Shown here piece by piece: positions 44,859-52,581 of a stretch of DNA of 64,000 bases. Within the stretch, counting starts at the first letter, position 1. Each line of letters begins with the position of its first letter. The notes beneath the pieces are model-generated. The model worked only from the letters and a program-made list of their open reading frames with translations. It made no database searches and was not told the origin of the DNA. The position numbers and the translations under genes are program-made. The stretch spans positions 6,763,524-6,827,523 of the forward strand of contig CP036434.1 of NCBI GenBank assembly GCA_007751475.1. The letters run 5' to 3'. The DNA is from Saltatorellus ferox. GTDB taxonomy: Bacteria > Planctomycetota > UBA1135 > GCA-002686595.

Positions 44859-44952
44859 TGTGCCGCGACGTTTCGCGCGCGCCGAGTCCAAACCCTGGAC
44901 AGACGGGTCCAGAGTCCAGAATCCGGGCGGAGTCCCCGCTCACTCGCTTCGC

Positions 44953-46395
44953 TTAGAAGTCGTTCCAGAGCGTCTGGTTCGTCACCTCGTGGTGGTACTG
45001 GACCTCGGCCACCTTGACGCGCGTACCGAGGGCCTTGGGGCAGCGGTCCGCGGACGCCGCCTTCAGCTCGGCGAAGCGCTCGTGCACCCGCTCGCCGAAG
45101 ATCTCCTTCGTCCACGCGCTCCCCTTGTAGATGCGGATGGCGTCGTGGATGTTGCTCGGCAGGTAGCGCGTGCGCGTACGCTTCGACTCGTCCACCGGGT
45201 CGCTCTGGGGACCCTCCAGGCCCGTCTTGAAGATCGCGAAGAGCGTCTGATAGATGTTCGCGTCCGGGCCGACCGAGCGAACCTCGACGCGCGCGCTGCG
45301 CTCGTTGCCCAGCGGGATCCGGATCATCGAGCCGCGGTCGATCGGCGACACCTTGATCTGGTTCGGCGCCTCGTAGTGAGGATCGAGGCGACGGTAGGCA
45401 TTGACGCTCGCGTTCAGGATCAGACAGATGTCGGGCGCGCTGTTCAGGATTCGATCGATGAAGTCACGCGCGACGTCCGAGATGCCGTCCTCGCCCTTCT
45501 TGTCGAAGAAGATGTTCTTGCCCTTCTTCGAGATCGAGAGGTTCGTGTGCGCGCCGCTGCCGTTCACGCCGACGACGGGCTTTGGAAGGAACGACGCGGT
45601 CATGTCCATGCGCGCGGCGACCTGGCGGCAGAGCAGCTTGTAGAGCTGGTACTGGTCCGCGGCGATGAGGGCCTCCGAGTACTCGAAGTTCATCTCGAAC
45701 TGGCTCGGCGCCACCTCTGGGTGATCCTTTTCGTTCGCGAACCCCATGGCGCGCTGGGCCTCGGCGGCGGCGTCCATGAAGAGGCGCAGCGGGTCGCTCG
45801 GAAGCGAGTGGTAGTAGCCGCCGATCGAGACGTATTCGAAGCCCTCGGCGTCACTGAGGCGGCGCTCCGCGTCGCGGCCCTTGAAGAGGAAGCCCTCGAT
45901 CTCGTTCGCCGCGTAGCAGGTGAGACCGTTCTTCTTGAACTGGTGATCGAGGTAGGCCTTGAGCTGACCGCGCATGTCGCCCTCGTAGGGCGTGCCGTCG
46001 CGTCCGAGGACGTTGCAGAAGACGAGCACCTTGCCCGCGCCGAAGATATCGGAGGGGAGCCAGTAGAAGGCGGGCCAGTCGATCACGAGGCGCAGGTCGC
46101 TCTCTTCCTGATCGGAGAAGCCGCGGATCGAGCTGCCGTCGAAGGTCAGGTTGTCGTAGCTCTTCAGGAGGAACTTCTTGTCGTAGTCCAGCATGTGGAG
46201 CCGGCCCTCGAGGTCCGTGAAGCACACGGTGACGGCCTTGATGCGGGGCTCGCTTTCGAGGTAGGCGAGACGCTCTTCCCGGATCTTGTCCGGGTCCTCT
46301 CGATCGAGACGCTGGGCCTTCGCCCTGAGGTTCATCTCCTCCAGCTCGTCGTAGGGGATCTCGAGGAAGGTGCGGAGAGGCTGTGCTTGATGCAT
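44953..46395 (-). CDS. glnA: Glutamine synthetase
   Basis: 480 residues from the ATG at 46395; a TTG nine codons upstream is possible. It makes glutamine from glutamate, ammonia and ATP in the cytoplasm as a dodecamer. Visible signatures: FDGSSIRGF in the beta-grasp part, EIEGFLF with metal-binding Glu, EVAPSQFEMNF, VNGSGAHTNLS, and the active-site arginine stretch NERSARVEVRSVGPDANIY. The length fits the type I enzymes. I could not place an adenylylation tyrosine with confidence. It has its own terminator and a 109-bp upstream gap, so it is probably transcribed alone. Confidence 0.92.
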   Translation of the reverse strand: MHQAQPLRTFLEIPYDELEEMNLRAKAQRLDREDPDKIREERLAYLESEPRIKAVTVCFTDLEGRLHMLDYDKKFLLKSYDNLTFDGSSIRGFSDQEESDLRLVIDWPAFYWLPSDIFGAGKVLVFCNVLGRDGTPYEGDMRGQLKAYLDHQFKKNGLTCYAANEIEGFLFKGRDAERRLSDAEGFEYVSIGGYYHSLPSDPLRLFMDAAAEAQRAMGFANEKDHPEVAPSQFEMNFEYSEALIAADQYQLYKLLCRQVAARMDMTASFLPKPVVGVNGSGAHTNLSISKKGKNIFFDKKGEDGISDVARDFIDRILNSAPDICLILNASVNAYRRLDPHYEAPNQIKVSPIDRGSMIRIPLGNERSARVEVRSVGPDANIYQTLFAIFKTGLEGPQSDPVDESKRTRTRYLPSNIHDAIRIYKGSAWTKEIFGERVHERFAELKAASADRCPKALGTRVKVAEVQYHHEVTNQTLWNDF

Positions 46396-46504
46396 GGAGG
46401 GCTGACGCCACAGGGGCGACAAGGTGTTTCTAGGGCGCCCACAGGGCTAACTGGCGAAAGATTTACCCTTGTCGTCGCAACCGGTCCACTAACGATCGCC
46501 GATT

Positions 46505-46738
46505 TTAAATTAAATCGAGCCCCTGCCAGTCCAGGAATGGCTCGACCTGCTCCGGCGCCTCATCGTCCAGCCAGGCCCGGCGGATGGCCTGGAATCGTCC
46601 GAGGACCTCGGACCGGTGCTGCCTGGCTCAGGCGCCCGGAAAAGCGGGGACCTCCTCGCCCGACCAGGTGAGGCAGTTGTCCTGGGCCTCGCGCTCGAGG
46701 CCGACCTCAGGTTTCGAGAAGTGGACGCACCGAGTCAT
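46505..46738 (-). CDS. Small gene with in-frame TGA: selenoprotein candidate
   Basis: The ATG at 46738 overlaps the methyltransferase stop by 4 nt (ATGA). The frame reads 36 codons (MTRCVHFSKPEVG..., ...EEVPAFPGA), meets TGA at 46628-46630, then stays open for 40 more codons with the same strong G/C third-position bias (ARQHRSEVLGRFQAIRRAWL...GLDLI) to TAA at 46505. Starting 15 nt after the TGA is a 7-bp hairpin with an apical GGUC, resembling bacterial SECIS elements. Either the TGA encodes selenocysteine, or this is a recent nonsense mutation, or a 36-residue protein is the only product. Cys4 and Cys22 precede the TGA. No family is recognised. Confidence 0.6.
46597..46613 (-). promoter_or_regulatory. 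SECIS-like hairpin downstream of the in-frame TGA
   Basis: On the minus strand GTCCGAG-GTC-CTCGGAC is a perfect 7-bp stem with a 3-nt apical loop (or a GGUCC loop if the top pair opens). The GGUC lies 20 nt after the TGA; in E. coli fdhF it lies 18 nt after. The SelB-binding bulge of the enterobacterial element is not obvious here. Confidence 0.5.
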
Positions 46739-47550
46739 GAAGCGGGAGGCTTCGGCACGGCGCTGCCGAAACGCCGTCCAGCCCCGCCTGGCGCCGGTCG
46801 ACGCAGGAGGTCCACGCGAATGGGCTGCTCGAACTGCGCACCGCCTGCCCCTTCGAAGCGCGCGAAGGCGGCGCGCACCTCGTCGCGGACCTCGGGATAG
46901 CGTTCGAACTCCGTGTGTGTGGCGCCTACCACTCGCTGCTCGAAATCATCGAACCCGCTGAAGGAGATCGGCGAGCGAAAGAAGGTTTGCGAGACGAGCT
47001 CGAGGGCGCCCGATTCGACCGAGCGGCAAACGGCGCCGAATGCCTCGGCGCGCACGTGGCTCTCGTCATGGAACAGGCGCAAAATCCCGTTGAACTCGTC
47101 GCGGAAGATCGGCTCGGAGAGATAGGCCAGGCCGCCGGGGCGCAGAACCCGCGCGATCTCCTGTAGAGCAGCGTCCATCTGCTCGACGGGCACGTGGTGC
47201 AGAGACTTGAACATCAGGACCGCGTCGAAGCTCCCGTCAGGCGCGGGGATTGCCTCCGCACCGCCGAGTTCGAAGCGAACGCCTTGTAGCGGCGGCGCGT
47301 GCAGATTGAGCGCGTGCTGAGTCTCATCGACCTCGAGCGCGACGACCCGACGACCCGTCCCTGCACCGGCGATCGCGCGCGTTTTTTCCGCGCGGCCGCA
47401 ACCGAGTTCGAGGATGTCACGATCGTCGAGGCGCAGGAGCTCGTTCACCACCAGAACTTCGTCGCGAACATCCACGATGTCGATCGCGAGCCCCTGGTCC
47501 ATGGGGTCTCCACCGCGGGGTGAAACGTGTGCGTCGAGCGGGTTCTTCAT
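46735..47550 (-). CDS. SAM-dependent methyltransferase (class I)
   Basis: 271 residues from the ATG at 47550. Motif I DILELGCGRAEKT (near residue 45), the acidic end of strand 2 (ALEVDETQ), motif IV-like DAVLMFKSLHHVP and motif VI VLRPGGLAYLSEP identify a Methyltransf_11-type enzyme. The C-terminal third differs from ubiquinone-type methylases and may define the substrate. It is translationally coupled to the downstream TGA-containing small gene by an ATGA overlap, so the small product may be a partner or substrate. The acceptor is unknown. Confidence 0.88.
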   Translation of the reverse strand: MKNPLDAHVSPRGGDPMDQGLAIDIVDVRDEVLVVNELLRLDDRDILELGCGRAEKTRAIAGAGTGRRVVALEVDETQHALNLHAPPLQGVRFELGGAEAIPAPDGSFDAVLMFKSLHHVPVEQMDAALQEIARVLRPGGLAYLSEPIFRDEFNGILRLFHDESHVRAEAFGAVCRSVESGALELVSQTFFRSPISFSGFDDFEQRVVGATHTEFERYPEVRDEVRAAFARFEGAGGAQFEQPIRVDLLRRPAPGGAGRRFGSAVPKPPAS

Positions 47551-47912
47551 GGATGGAGAGCGTGCCAAACTCCGGGTCTGGCGTGCCATCTGGAAGGTGA
47601 CTTCGACGAAGACTAGTGCCCTGAATCAGAAGTTCGTCGTATTAGTTTCAGTCTGTTTCGTTTCGTAGCAAGGCGTCCGAACCGCAGTGCGTAGCAGTAG
47701 TTCCGTCCAAGGTTCGGCAACGCAGCTACGGAGCGAAACAGGCGAAACTAATGCGACGAACTTTTGATTCGGGGCACTAGGGGGGGCTGCGCTCCGAGCG
47801 GAAACAGCTTCGTGGACGGTCACAAAGCAGACGGCCGCCATCGGATGCCCCGGTTCTGGCCATGCCTGGTACGCTGGACTCGTAGCCACCCCTCATCCTT
47901 CAGGAGTCTCGC
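47551..47912. other. Intergenic gap with mobile element
   Basis: 362 bp between divergent genes, mostly filled by element B (47617-47776). Beyond it, AGGAG just before the ATG at 47913 is the ribosome site of the next gene. No further gene is seen. Confidence 0.6.
47617..47776 (+). mobile_element. Non-autonomous element B, copy 1 (160 bp)
   Basis: Long inverted repeats start TGCCCTGAATCAGAAGTTCG and end as the inverse of TGCCCCGAATCAAAAGTTCG. CTAG flanks both ends (47613-47616, 47777-47780). The whole element is an imperfect palindrome without coding capacity. It differs from the reverse complement of copy 2 (52143-52302) at a single base, implying recent mobility. Confidence 0.88.
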
Positions 47913-49583
47913 ATGCTCGTCTGCCCATTCGCACTCGCTCTCTTCCCCATGCTGCTTCCGGCACCGGCCGTACCGCCTCCGGCGGGCCCGCAGATCCAAT
48001 GTGGCGCGCGGGATCCGCTCCCTTTGGATCTGATCGACAACATCGGCGCCACGCCTTCTCCGTTCGACTTCGGCGACGTGAAAGTGGGCGACCAGGTGCT
48101 CGCCGCTCTCTCCTTCTCGGAAGCTCCACCGGGTGGCGGGAATCCCGGCGCCATCTACGTCTATCGCCAGGACGCCGCCGGCCACTGGACCGAGGACGCG
48201 CGCCTCTTCGCTTCTGACCTCGGGGTGTCGCGCTTCCAGAAGTTCAGCGGAGCCTGGTTCTCGTACGCGATCAGCGGGGACACGCTGCTCGTGCCAACCA
48301 TCACGGGACACCACTACGAGATCGCCGTGGTGGAGCCCAGCGCGGGAGGCTGGAGCGTCACCCAGCGCCTTCAGGGTGACCCGAGCTGGCACCTCGGCAG
48401 CGCGTCCAACACCGGCTACGGTAGCTCGGTCTGGCTGGCGGCTGACGAGAATCGCCTGGTGGTGGGCCTGCAGTACGCCGCCCTGATCGCCGGCGCAGAA
48501 CCCGGTTTGATTCAAACGCTGGAGCGCGACAGTACGGGCGCATGGGTACAGGTCAACGTGACGGAGGCCCCAGGTAGCTACCGCTCGGACGGACTGCGCG
48601 CGGACCTCGCCGGTGACAGACTGGCCCTGATCAGATCCGAGCCGACAGCCTTCCCCTATGACTACCGCGTCACCGTCTTCACCTTCGGCCCCACCGGCTG
48701 GACGAGCAGCTGGGTGAGTGATCCCGCCCACTACCTCGATGCGAGCACGTCAGTCTCCATGGACGGCAGCCGGGTTCTCGTCGGCTCCTACTACTCGGCG
48801 CTCACCACCGTCTACGACACGGCGCTGCCACGCCTCGCCGCCAGCGGCTCGGTGAGTCCGGGGGCCCCGGTCCAGATCATCTCGCCTCCGGCGCGACCGG
48901 CCCAACCGCCCGTCGGATTCGTCGGCTCCCGTGACTACAACCCACCCTACGACGCCTTTGTCGAGGGCGGCGACGGCTTTGCGCTCATCGGTATCGGAGA
49001 CGACTACCCGGGCTTTGCTACGGTGAGTGTTCTCGAGTGGTTCGATGGCGCGTATCGCCTCACCGACATGACCCGGGCGCCTGCGGGCGTGAGCGACGTC
49101 GGGCTCTTCGAGGGCAAGGCCGCCTGGCTGGGCGTCGCGGCCCCCGACGCGTTCTTGCCGCCGACCGAGGCGCGCTTCGAAAGCTGGCGAATCGATCAGG
49201 GCCGTGCGCTTCCCTTCTGCCCCCGGGACTCCGATCTGGTGGTTTCCGGCTCCGGCACAGCTCCGCTGCAAGCCGCCACGCTGACGGTCTATGGTGCGCC
49301 GGCGGGATCCTTACTCACGCTCTTCGGCGGACGCGACGCCGGTTCGACGCCGGCCAGCATGGGCATCGCGCTCTGTATCGATCCGGCGGGCGGCCTTTTT
49401 CGCCTGACATCGCCGACGATCGTCCCCCAGGACAGCACTCTTCGGCTACCGAGCTCAGGGCTTCTCTTCAGCGCCTTCGCGGCGCCGCTTCTCCCGGGCG
49501 ATTCGATCGTTCTGCAAGGTGTGCACAGCGCAGCCGGCTCCCTCGGGGCCACCAACGCCGTGCGCGTCACTCTCTGCGATTGA
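47913..49583 (+). CDS. Secreted propeller-like protein
   Basis: 556 residues with a signal peptide (LVCPFALALFPMLLPAPAV) and AGGAG 6 nt upstream of the ATG. The body has FG-GAP/Kelch-like blades (VGDQVLAALSFSE, GDTLLVPTITG, ENRLVVGLQYA, GDRLALIRSE, GSRVLVGSYYS), typical of integrin-like propeller proteins that describe event records in planctomycete proteomes. The C-terminal ~130 residues are a divergent relative of the shared envelope domain (PFCPRDSDLVVSGSG, ALCIDPAGGLFR, PGDSIVLQGVH). Its 3' end is followed directly by a long hairpin repeat. Confidence 0.8.
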   Translation: MLVCPFALALFPMLLPAPAVPPPAGPQIQCGARDPLPLDLIDNIGATPSPFDFGDVKVGDQVLAALSFSEAPPGGGNPGAIYVYRQDAAGHWTEDARLFASDLGVSRFQKFSGAWFSYAISGDTLLVPTITGHHYEIAVVEPSAGGWSVTQRLQGDPSWHLGSASNTGYGSSVWLAADENRLVVGLQYAALIAGAEPGLIQTLERDSTGAWVQVNVTEAPGSYRSDGLRADLAGDRLALIRSEPTAFPYDYRVTVFTFGPTGWTSSWVSDPAHYLDASTSVSMDGSRVLVGSYYSALTTVYDTALPRLAASGSVSPGAPVQIISPPARPAQPPVGFVGSRDYNPPYDAFVEGGDGFALIGIGDDYPGFATVSVLEWFDGAYRLTDMTRAPAGVSDVGLFEGKAAWLGVAAPDAFLPPTEARFESWRIDQGRALPFCPRDSDLVVSGSGTAPLQAATLTVYGAPAGSLLTLFGGRDAGSTPASMGIALCIDPAGGLFRLTSPTIVPQDSTLRLPSSGLLFSAFAAPLLPGDSIVLQGVHSAAGSLGATNAVRVTLCD

Positions 49584-49590
49584 GCGCCGA

Positions 49591-49750
49591 CGGTACGGAA
49601 GCCGACGCAAACCTGGCGGTACGGAACCCGACCCAAACCCGCCACGTTTTCGGAACCCGCCCAGGCTGCGTTCCGAAAACGTGGCGGGTTTGGGTCGGGT
49701 TCCGTACCGCCAGGTTCCGTACCGCCAGGTTTGCGTCGGCTTCCGTACCG
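49591..49750. repeat. Very long hairpin of the GGCGGTACCGAACC repeat family
   Basis: The left arm (49591-49656) and right arm (49670-49750) are inverted copies of about 65 bp around a 13-nt loop, nearly perfect except for one extra 15-bp unit (GGTTCCGTACCGCCA) in the right arm. It fills the 175-bp gap between two convergent stops and should act as a bidirectional terminator. Core GGTACGGAACCCGACCCAAA matches the repeats at 14558 and 18314. Confidence 0.9.
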
Positions 49751-49758
49751 CCAGGCTC

Positions 49759-50904
49759 TCAGCCGTCGAAGTCGACCCGAAACGCGTCTTCAGAATCCCA
49801 CGCGGTGAAGACGTGCACGAAGTCCACTCGACCATAGCTGACGTCCAGCGAGATCCCGAGCGACTCGGCTCTCACGTCTGCGTCACCGACGCAGAGGCTA
49901 TCCAGCTTCCAGTCGTCCGCCTCCAGCGCGCCGAGTGCGTCTTCCAGGCTGGCGCCCAGTAGGTCTACTCCCCTGTATCGAATGATGAGGTCTGCGTCTT
50001 GGCGGGTCGAGACTCCGGACAGCAGGCCGTACTCGCGGTCGAGTTCGAGTCCGTACGGCCTGGAGACGAGTCCCTGGCTCTCTGGATGTTCCTCGTCGTC
50101 CTCATCGAGGAAGGCAAGGTCGACTTCCTCGATCTCGAGGCCCAGTGCATCGACGAGATGGCCCGGAGGCTCGCCGAAGATCAACGGGCCAAGGGAGACC
50201 TGTGGCACCCAGTGCCACTCGGGAATCCAGCTCTTGCCGTACTTCCTCAACCAATCCTTGGCGTCTTCGGAGCCGCGGGTTGCTGCGGTACACATCCACC
50301 GTTCTGCGGCGATCGGGTCGGCCTCCACTCCTTCGCCTTTCCAGAGGCGCAGCGCCCACCCGTAGGTCGGATCCGGGTCGTCGCATTCCTCTGCGACCTC
50401 CCGCTCGAGCCGCGCACAGTGGAACGCGTTGCCCACCGGATCCTCTTCCCGAAGAACTCTGGCAAGGGGCCACTGCGCATCGATGAGGCCAATCTCGACC
50501 GCTCGCTCCAGCCACATCTTTGCGGCCGTGAGGTCCCTGGGGCCACCAGTTCCGTCGAAGTACCGCCAACCGAGATTCTTCATCGCGAGCGCGTCACCCG
50601 CCTCTGCAGCCTTCTGATAGCAGCGGGCAGCCTCCACTTCATTGCCCTGACTCCCGTAATAGACGCCGAGGTTGTTCATCGCCTTCACGTCAGAACGCGC
50701 GGCGGCTTTCCCGTACCACACGGAGGCTCTGTGGACGTCGCGGGGCACTCCCTCGCCATGCTCGAGCATGTAGGCGACGCTGTAGATGGCGCTCGTGTCA
50801 CCAAGCTCCGCGCGTTGAAGCTGTTCCGCGAACTCGGCCTCTTCCGCACGATCCCTCGTCGCCGCCAAGAGCCGAACCCGAGCGAGTAGCGTCTCTGCAT
50901 TCAT
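49759..50904 (-). CDS. SEL1-like TPR protein with extra C-terminal domain
   Basis: 381 residues from the ATG at 50904. SEL1-type repeats (~30-230) show the AxxxLGxxYxxG pattern: YMLEHGEGVPRDVHRASVWY, NNLGVYYGSQGNEVEAARCY, KNLGWRYFDGTGGPRDLTAA, WALRLWKGEGVEADPIAAER. SEL1 repeats mediate protein-protein contacts. The C-terminal ~140 residues (GHLVDALGLEIEEVDLAF, YGLELDREYGLLSGVS) are acidic, predicted soluble and resemble immunity-protein-like folds only loosely. No signal peptide. The role is unknown. Confidence 0.82.
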   Translation of the reverse strand: MNAETLLARVRLLAATRDRAEEAEFAEQLQRAELGDTSAIYSVAYMLEHGEGVPRDVHRASVWYGKAAARSDVKAMNNLGVYYGSQGNEVEAARCYQKAAEAGDALAMKNLGWRYFDGTGGPRDLTAAKMWLERAVEIGLIDAQWPLARVLREEDPVGNAFHCARLEREVAEECDDPDPTYGWALRLWKGEGVEADPIAAERWMCTAATRGSEDAKDWLRKYGKSWIPEWHWVPQVSLGPLIFGEPPGHLVDALGLEIEEVDLAFLDEDDEEHPESQGLVSRPYGLELDREYGLLSGVSTRQDADLIIRYRGVDLLGASLEDALGALEADDWKLDSLCVGDADVRAESLGISLDVSYGRVDFVHVFTAWDSEDAFRVDFDG

Positions 50905-51063
50905 GGGGACATGGTAGCCGCTGCCGTTGCTCGACGACGAACGGGAGAACACCCACCTCCAACTTCACGAACGCCGTTCGGATGAGCTTCGAATGAGGAG
51001 CGTTGCGGAACCTGGCGGGTCGGGACCTCTCGGTAGTGTCCGCCGGGATGCTAGGCTCTCTCC

Positions 51064-51666
51064 ATGACGACCTATGGGATACTCCTGTTCCCTGACGCCG
51101 AGGAGCTCGACTTCGTCGGCCCATGGGAAGTGTTCACCGGATCTTCGATGCTCCTTCGGACGACGGGGGCGCCGGGCGACACGGTCGTGACGATTGCAGA
51201 GACGCCTGGTGTGATCCGGTGCGCCAAGGGCCTCGAAGTCGTGGCGCGGTACGGCTTTTCCGAGCACCCGAGGCTCGACGTCGTGCTCGTCCCTGGCGGC
51301 AGGGGCACCCGAACCGAGGTGAAGAACCCCGTCTTGATCGATTGGCTTCGACGCGTGGCCAGGGACTGCACCTGGGTGACGAGCGTGTGTACGGGCTCGC
51401 TGCTGCTGCATGAAGCAGGCCCGGGGCGGAACGCTCGCCTGGCCACCCACTGGAGCTTCGAGGAGGAACTCGAGGCGCACGGTGCCACCGTCGTGCGCGA
51501 CGCCCGCTGGGTCCGCGACGGCAACGTGGTGTCCAGCCAAGGGGTTTCCGCCGGGATCGACATGGCGCTCTGGCTCGTGGGCCAGATCGTCTCGCCCCAG
51601 CATGCGCGCGCCGTCCAGCGCTACATTCAGTACGACCCGGCGCCGCCCTATCAGGCCGACGTATAG
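51064..51666 (+). CDS. DJ-1/PfpI family protein
   Basis: 200 residues spanning one DJ-1/PfpI domain. The nucleophile elbow is TSVCTGSLLLHEAG, with the Cys at about residue 109, and VSAGIDMALWLVG follows. Family members act as isonitrile hydratase-like enzymes, chaperones, glyoxalases or amidases; GATase-like regulators carry an extra AraC domain that is absent here. The pattern fits the isocyanide hydratase (InhA)-type subgroup, but that is a guess. Monocistronic; a CTAG-element array follows downstream. Confidence 0.88.
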   Translation: MTTYGILLFPDAEELDFVGPWEVFTGSSMLLRTTGAPGDTVVTIAETPGVIRCAKGLEVVARYGFSEHPRLDVVLVPGGRGTRTEVKNPVLIDWLRRVARDCTWVTSVCTGSLLLHEAGPGRNARLATHWSFEEELEAHGATVVRDARWVRDGNVVSSQGVSAGIDMALWLVGQIVSPQHARAVQRYIQYDPAPPYQADV

Positions 51667-51767
51667 GGGCCGACGGCGCCCATGGGCCCCAGGCCCCTGA
51701 ATCGAATGACGAGGACGGCGTCTCGGCGGGTCGAGTCGCCCCGCTCCCCGACGTCCAGCCGGCCTAG

Positions 51768-51926
51768 GAGTCTGCGCCACAGAATGCGGTTTCGCGAGTG
51801 CCGTCAGGATTCGCGCTCGCAAGGCGCGCCGGACCCCCCATGGTTTGATGCCATTGGGGTTTGGCGCAACGCCGCGAGCGTGGATCCTGGCGGTGCTCGC
51901 GGAATCGCATTCTGTGGCGCAGACTC
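51768..51926. mobile_element. Non-autonomous element D (159 bp)
   Basis: Inverted repeats begin GAGTCTGCGCCACAGAATGC and extend, with mismatches, over almost the whole element; the centre also folds (CCCCCATGG/CCATTGGGG). CTAG lies at both ends (51764-51767 and 51927-51930). It has no coding capacity. The right CTAG is shared with element C. Confidence 0.85.
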
Positions 51927-51930
51927 CTAG

Positions 51931-52138
51931 CCTGCATTATTCACGAGTTTGCTCCACCAGTGCGTTCAAACCGCGGCGTGGCAAGGAAGACGACCGAACG
52001 AAGCGGAGGCGGGCCCGTAGGCCCGTCGAGCATTCTGTGAGGGAGCCCGCGAAGCGGGCGGCAGCCAAAGGCTGCCGTCTGACGCCGCCACGGCGTGGTT
52101 TGGGCGTGCTGGTGGTGCAAACTCGTGAATAATGCAGG
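51931..52138. mobile_element. Non-autonomous element C (208 bp), IS1380-like ends
   Basis: Perfect inverted repeats CCTGCATTATTCACGAGTTT start both ends, and CTAG flanks both sides (51927-51930, 52139-52142). Termini beginning CC and a 4-bp target duplication are features of the IS1380 family. The interior contains further GC-rich hairpins but no transposase, so it would need a helper element elsewhere in the genome. Confidence 0.85.
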
Positions 52139-52142
52139 CTAG

Positions 52143-52302
52143 TGCCCCGAATCAAAAGTTCGTCGCATTAGTTTCGCCTGTTTCGCTCCGTAGCTGCGTT
52201 GCCGAACCTTGGACGGAACTACTGCTACGCACTGCGGTTCGGACGCCTTGCTACGAAACGAAACAGACTGAAACTAATGCGACGAACTTCTGATTCAGGG
52301 CA
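52143..52302 (-). mobile_element. Non-autonomous element B, copy 2 (160 bp)
   Basis: The reverse complement is identical to copy 1 (47617-47776) at 159 of 160 positions. CTAG flanks both ends (52139-52142 and 52303-52306); the left one is shared with element C. The inverted orientation relative to copy 1 encloses a 4.4-kb segment. Confidence 0.88.
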
Positions 52303-52581
52303 CTAGAGCAGTGGCCGGGGAAGCGGCACCTGGCGACTCCCCCGGCGATTCGTCGCCTGCGAGCGGGGGCCAGCGGGCGAGACCACGGGGGCCAGGTGGG
52401 CTCCAGAACCACACGTGTTTCATCCAATCGCCGGATTTCGCTGATGGGCGTGGGCGGCGCGGTGCGAGGTCCCCCGTGCGGCGCCAGCGCGAGGGCGCCG
52501 CGCGTCCAGGAGCGGGTCGCGAATAGCCCACCGCCCGCCGCCCCCCTCCTGCTCTCCCCCATCGAAAGTCGATCCCCCACC

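Larger units (their letters stand above)
51667..52581. other. Mobile-element array between genes
   Basis: 915 bp with no gene. Three unrelated inverted-repeat elements (51768-51926, 51931-52138 and 52143-52302) lie end to end between CTAG sites. The remaining ~275 bp before the next gene is GC-rich; one ~200-bp stretch is open on the plus strand in frame with the next gene but lacks a signal or ribosome site. Confidence 0.75.

Noticed and set aside
44764..46671. 635-codon open frame antisense to glnA
   Set aside because: Shadow of glutamine synthetase; no recognisable motif.
48000..52306. Composite transposon bounded by element B copies
   Set aside because: The elements encode no transposase and the enclosed genes are ordinary in composition; inverted flanking copies alone do not show that the segment moved as a unit.
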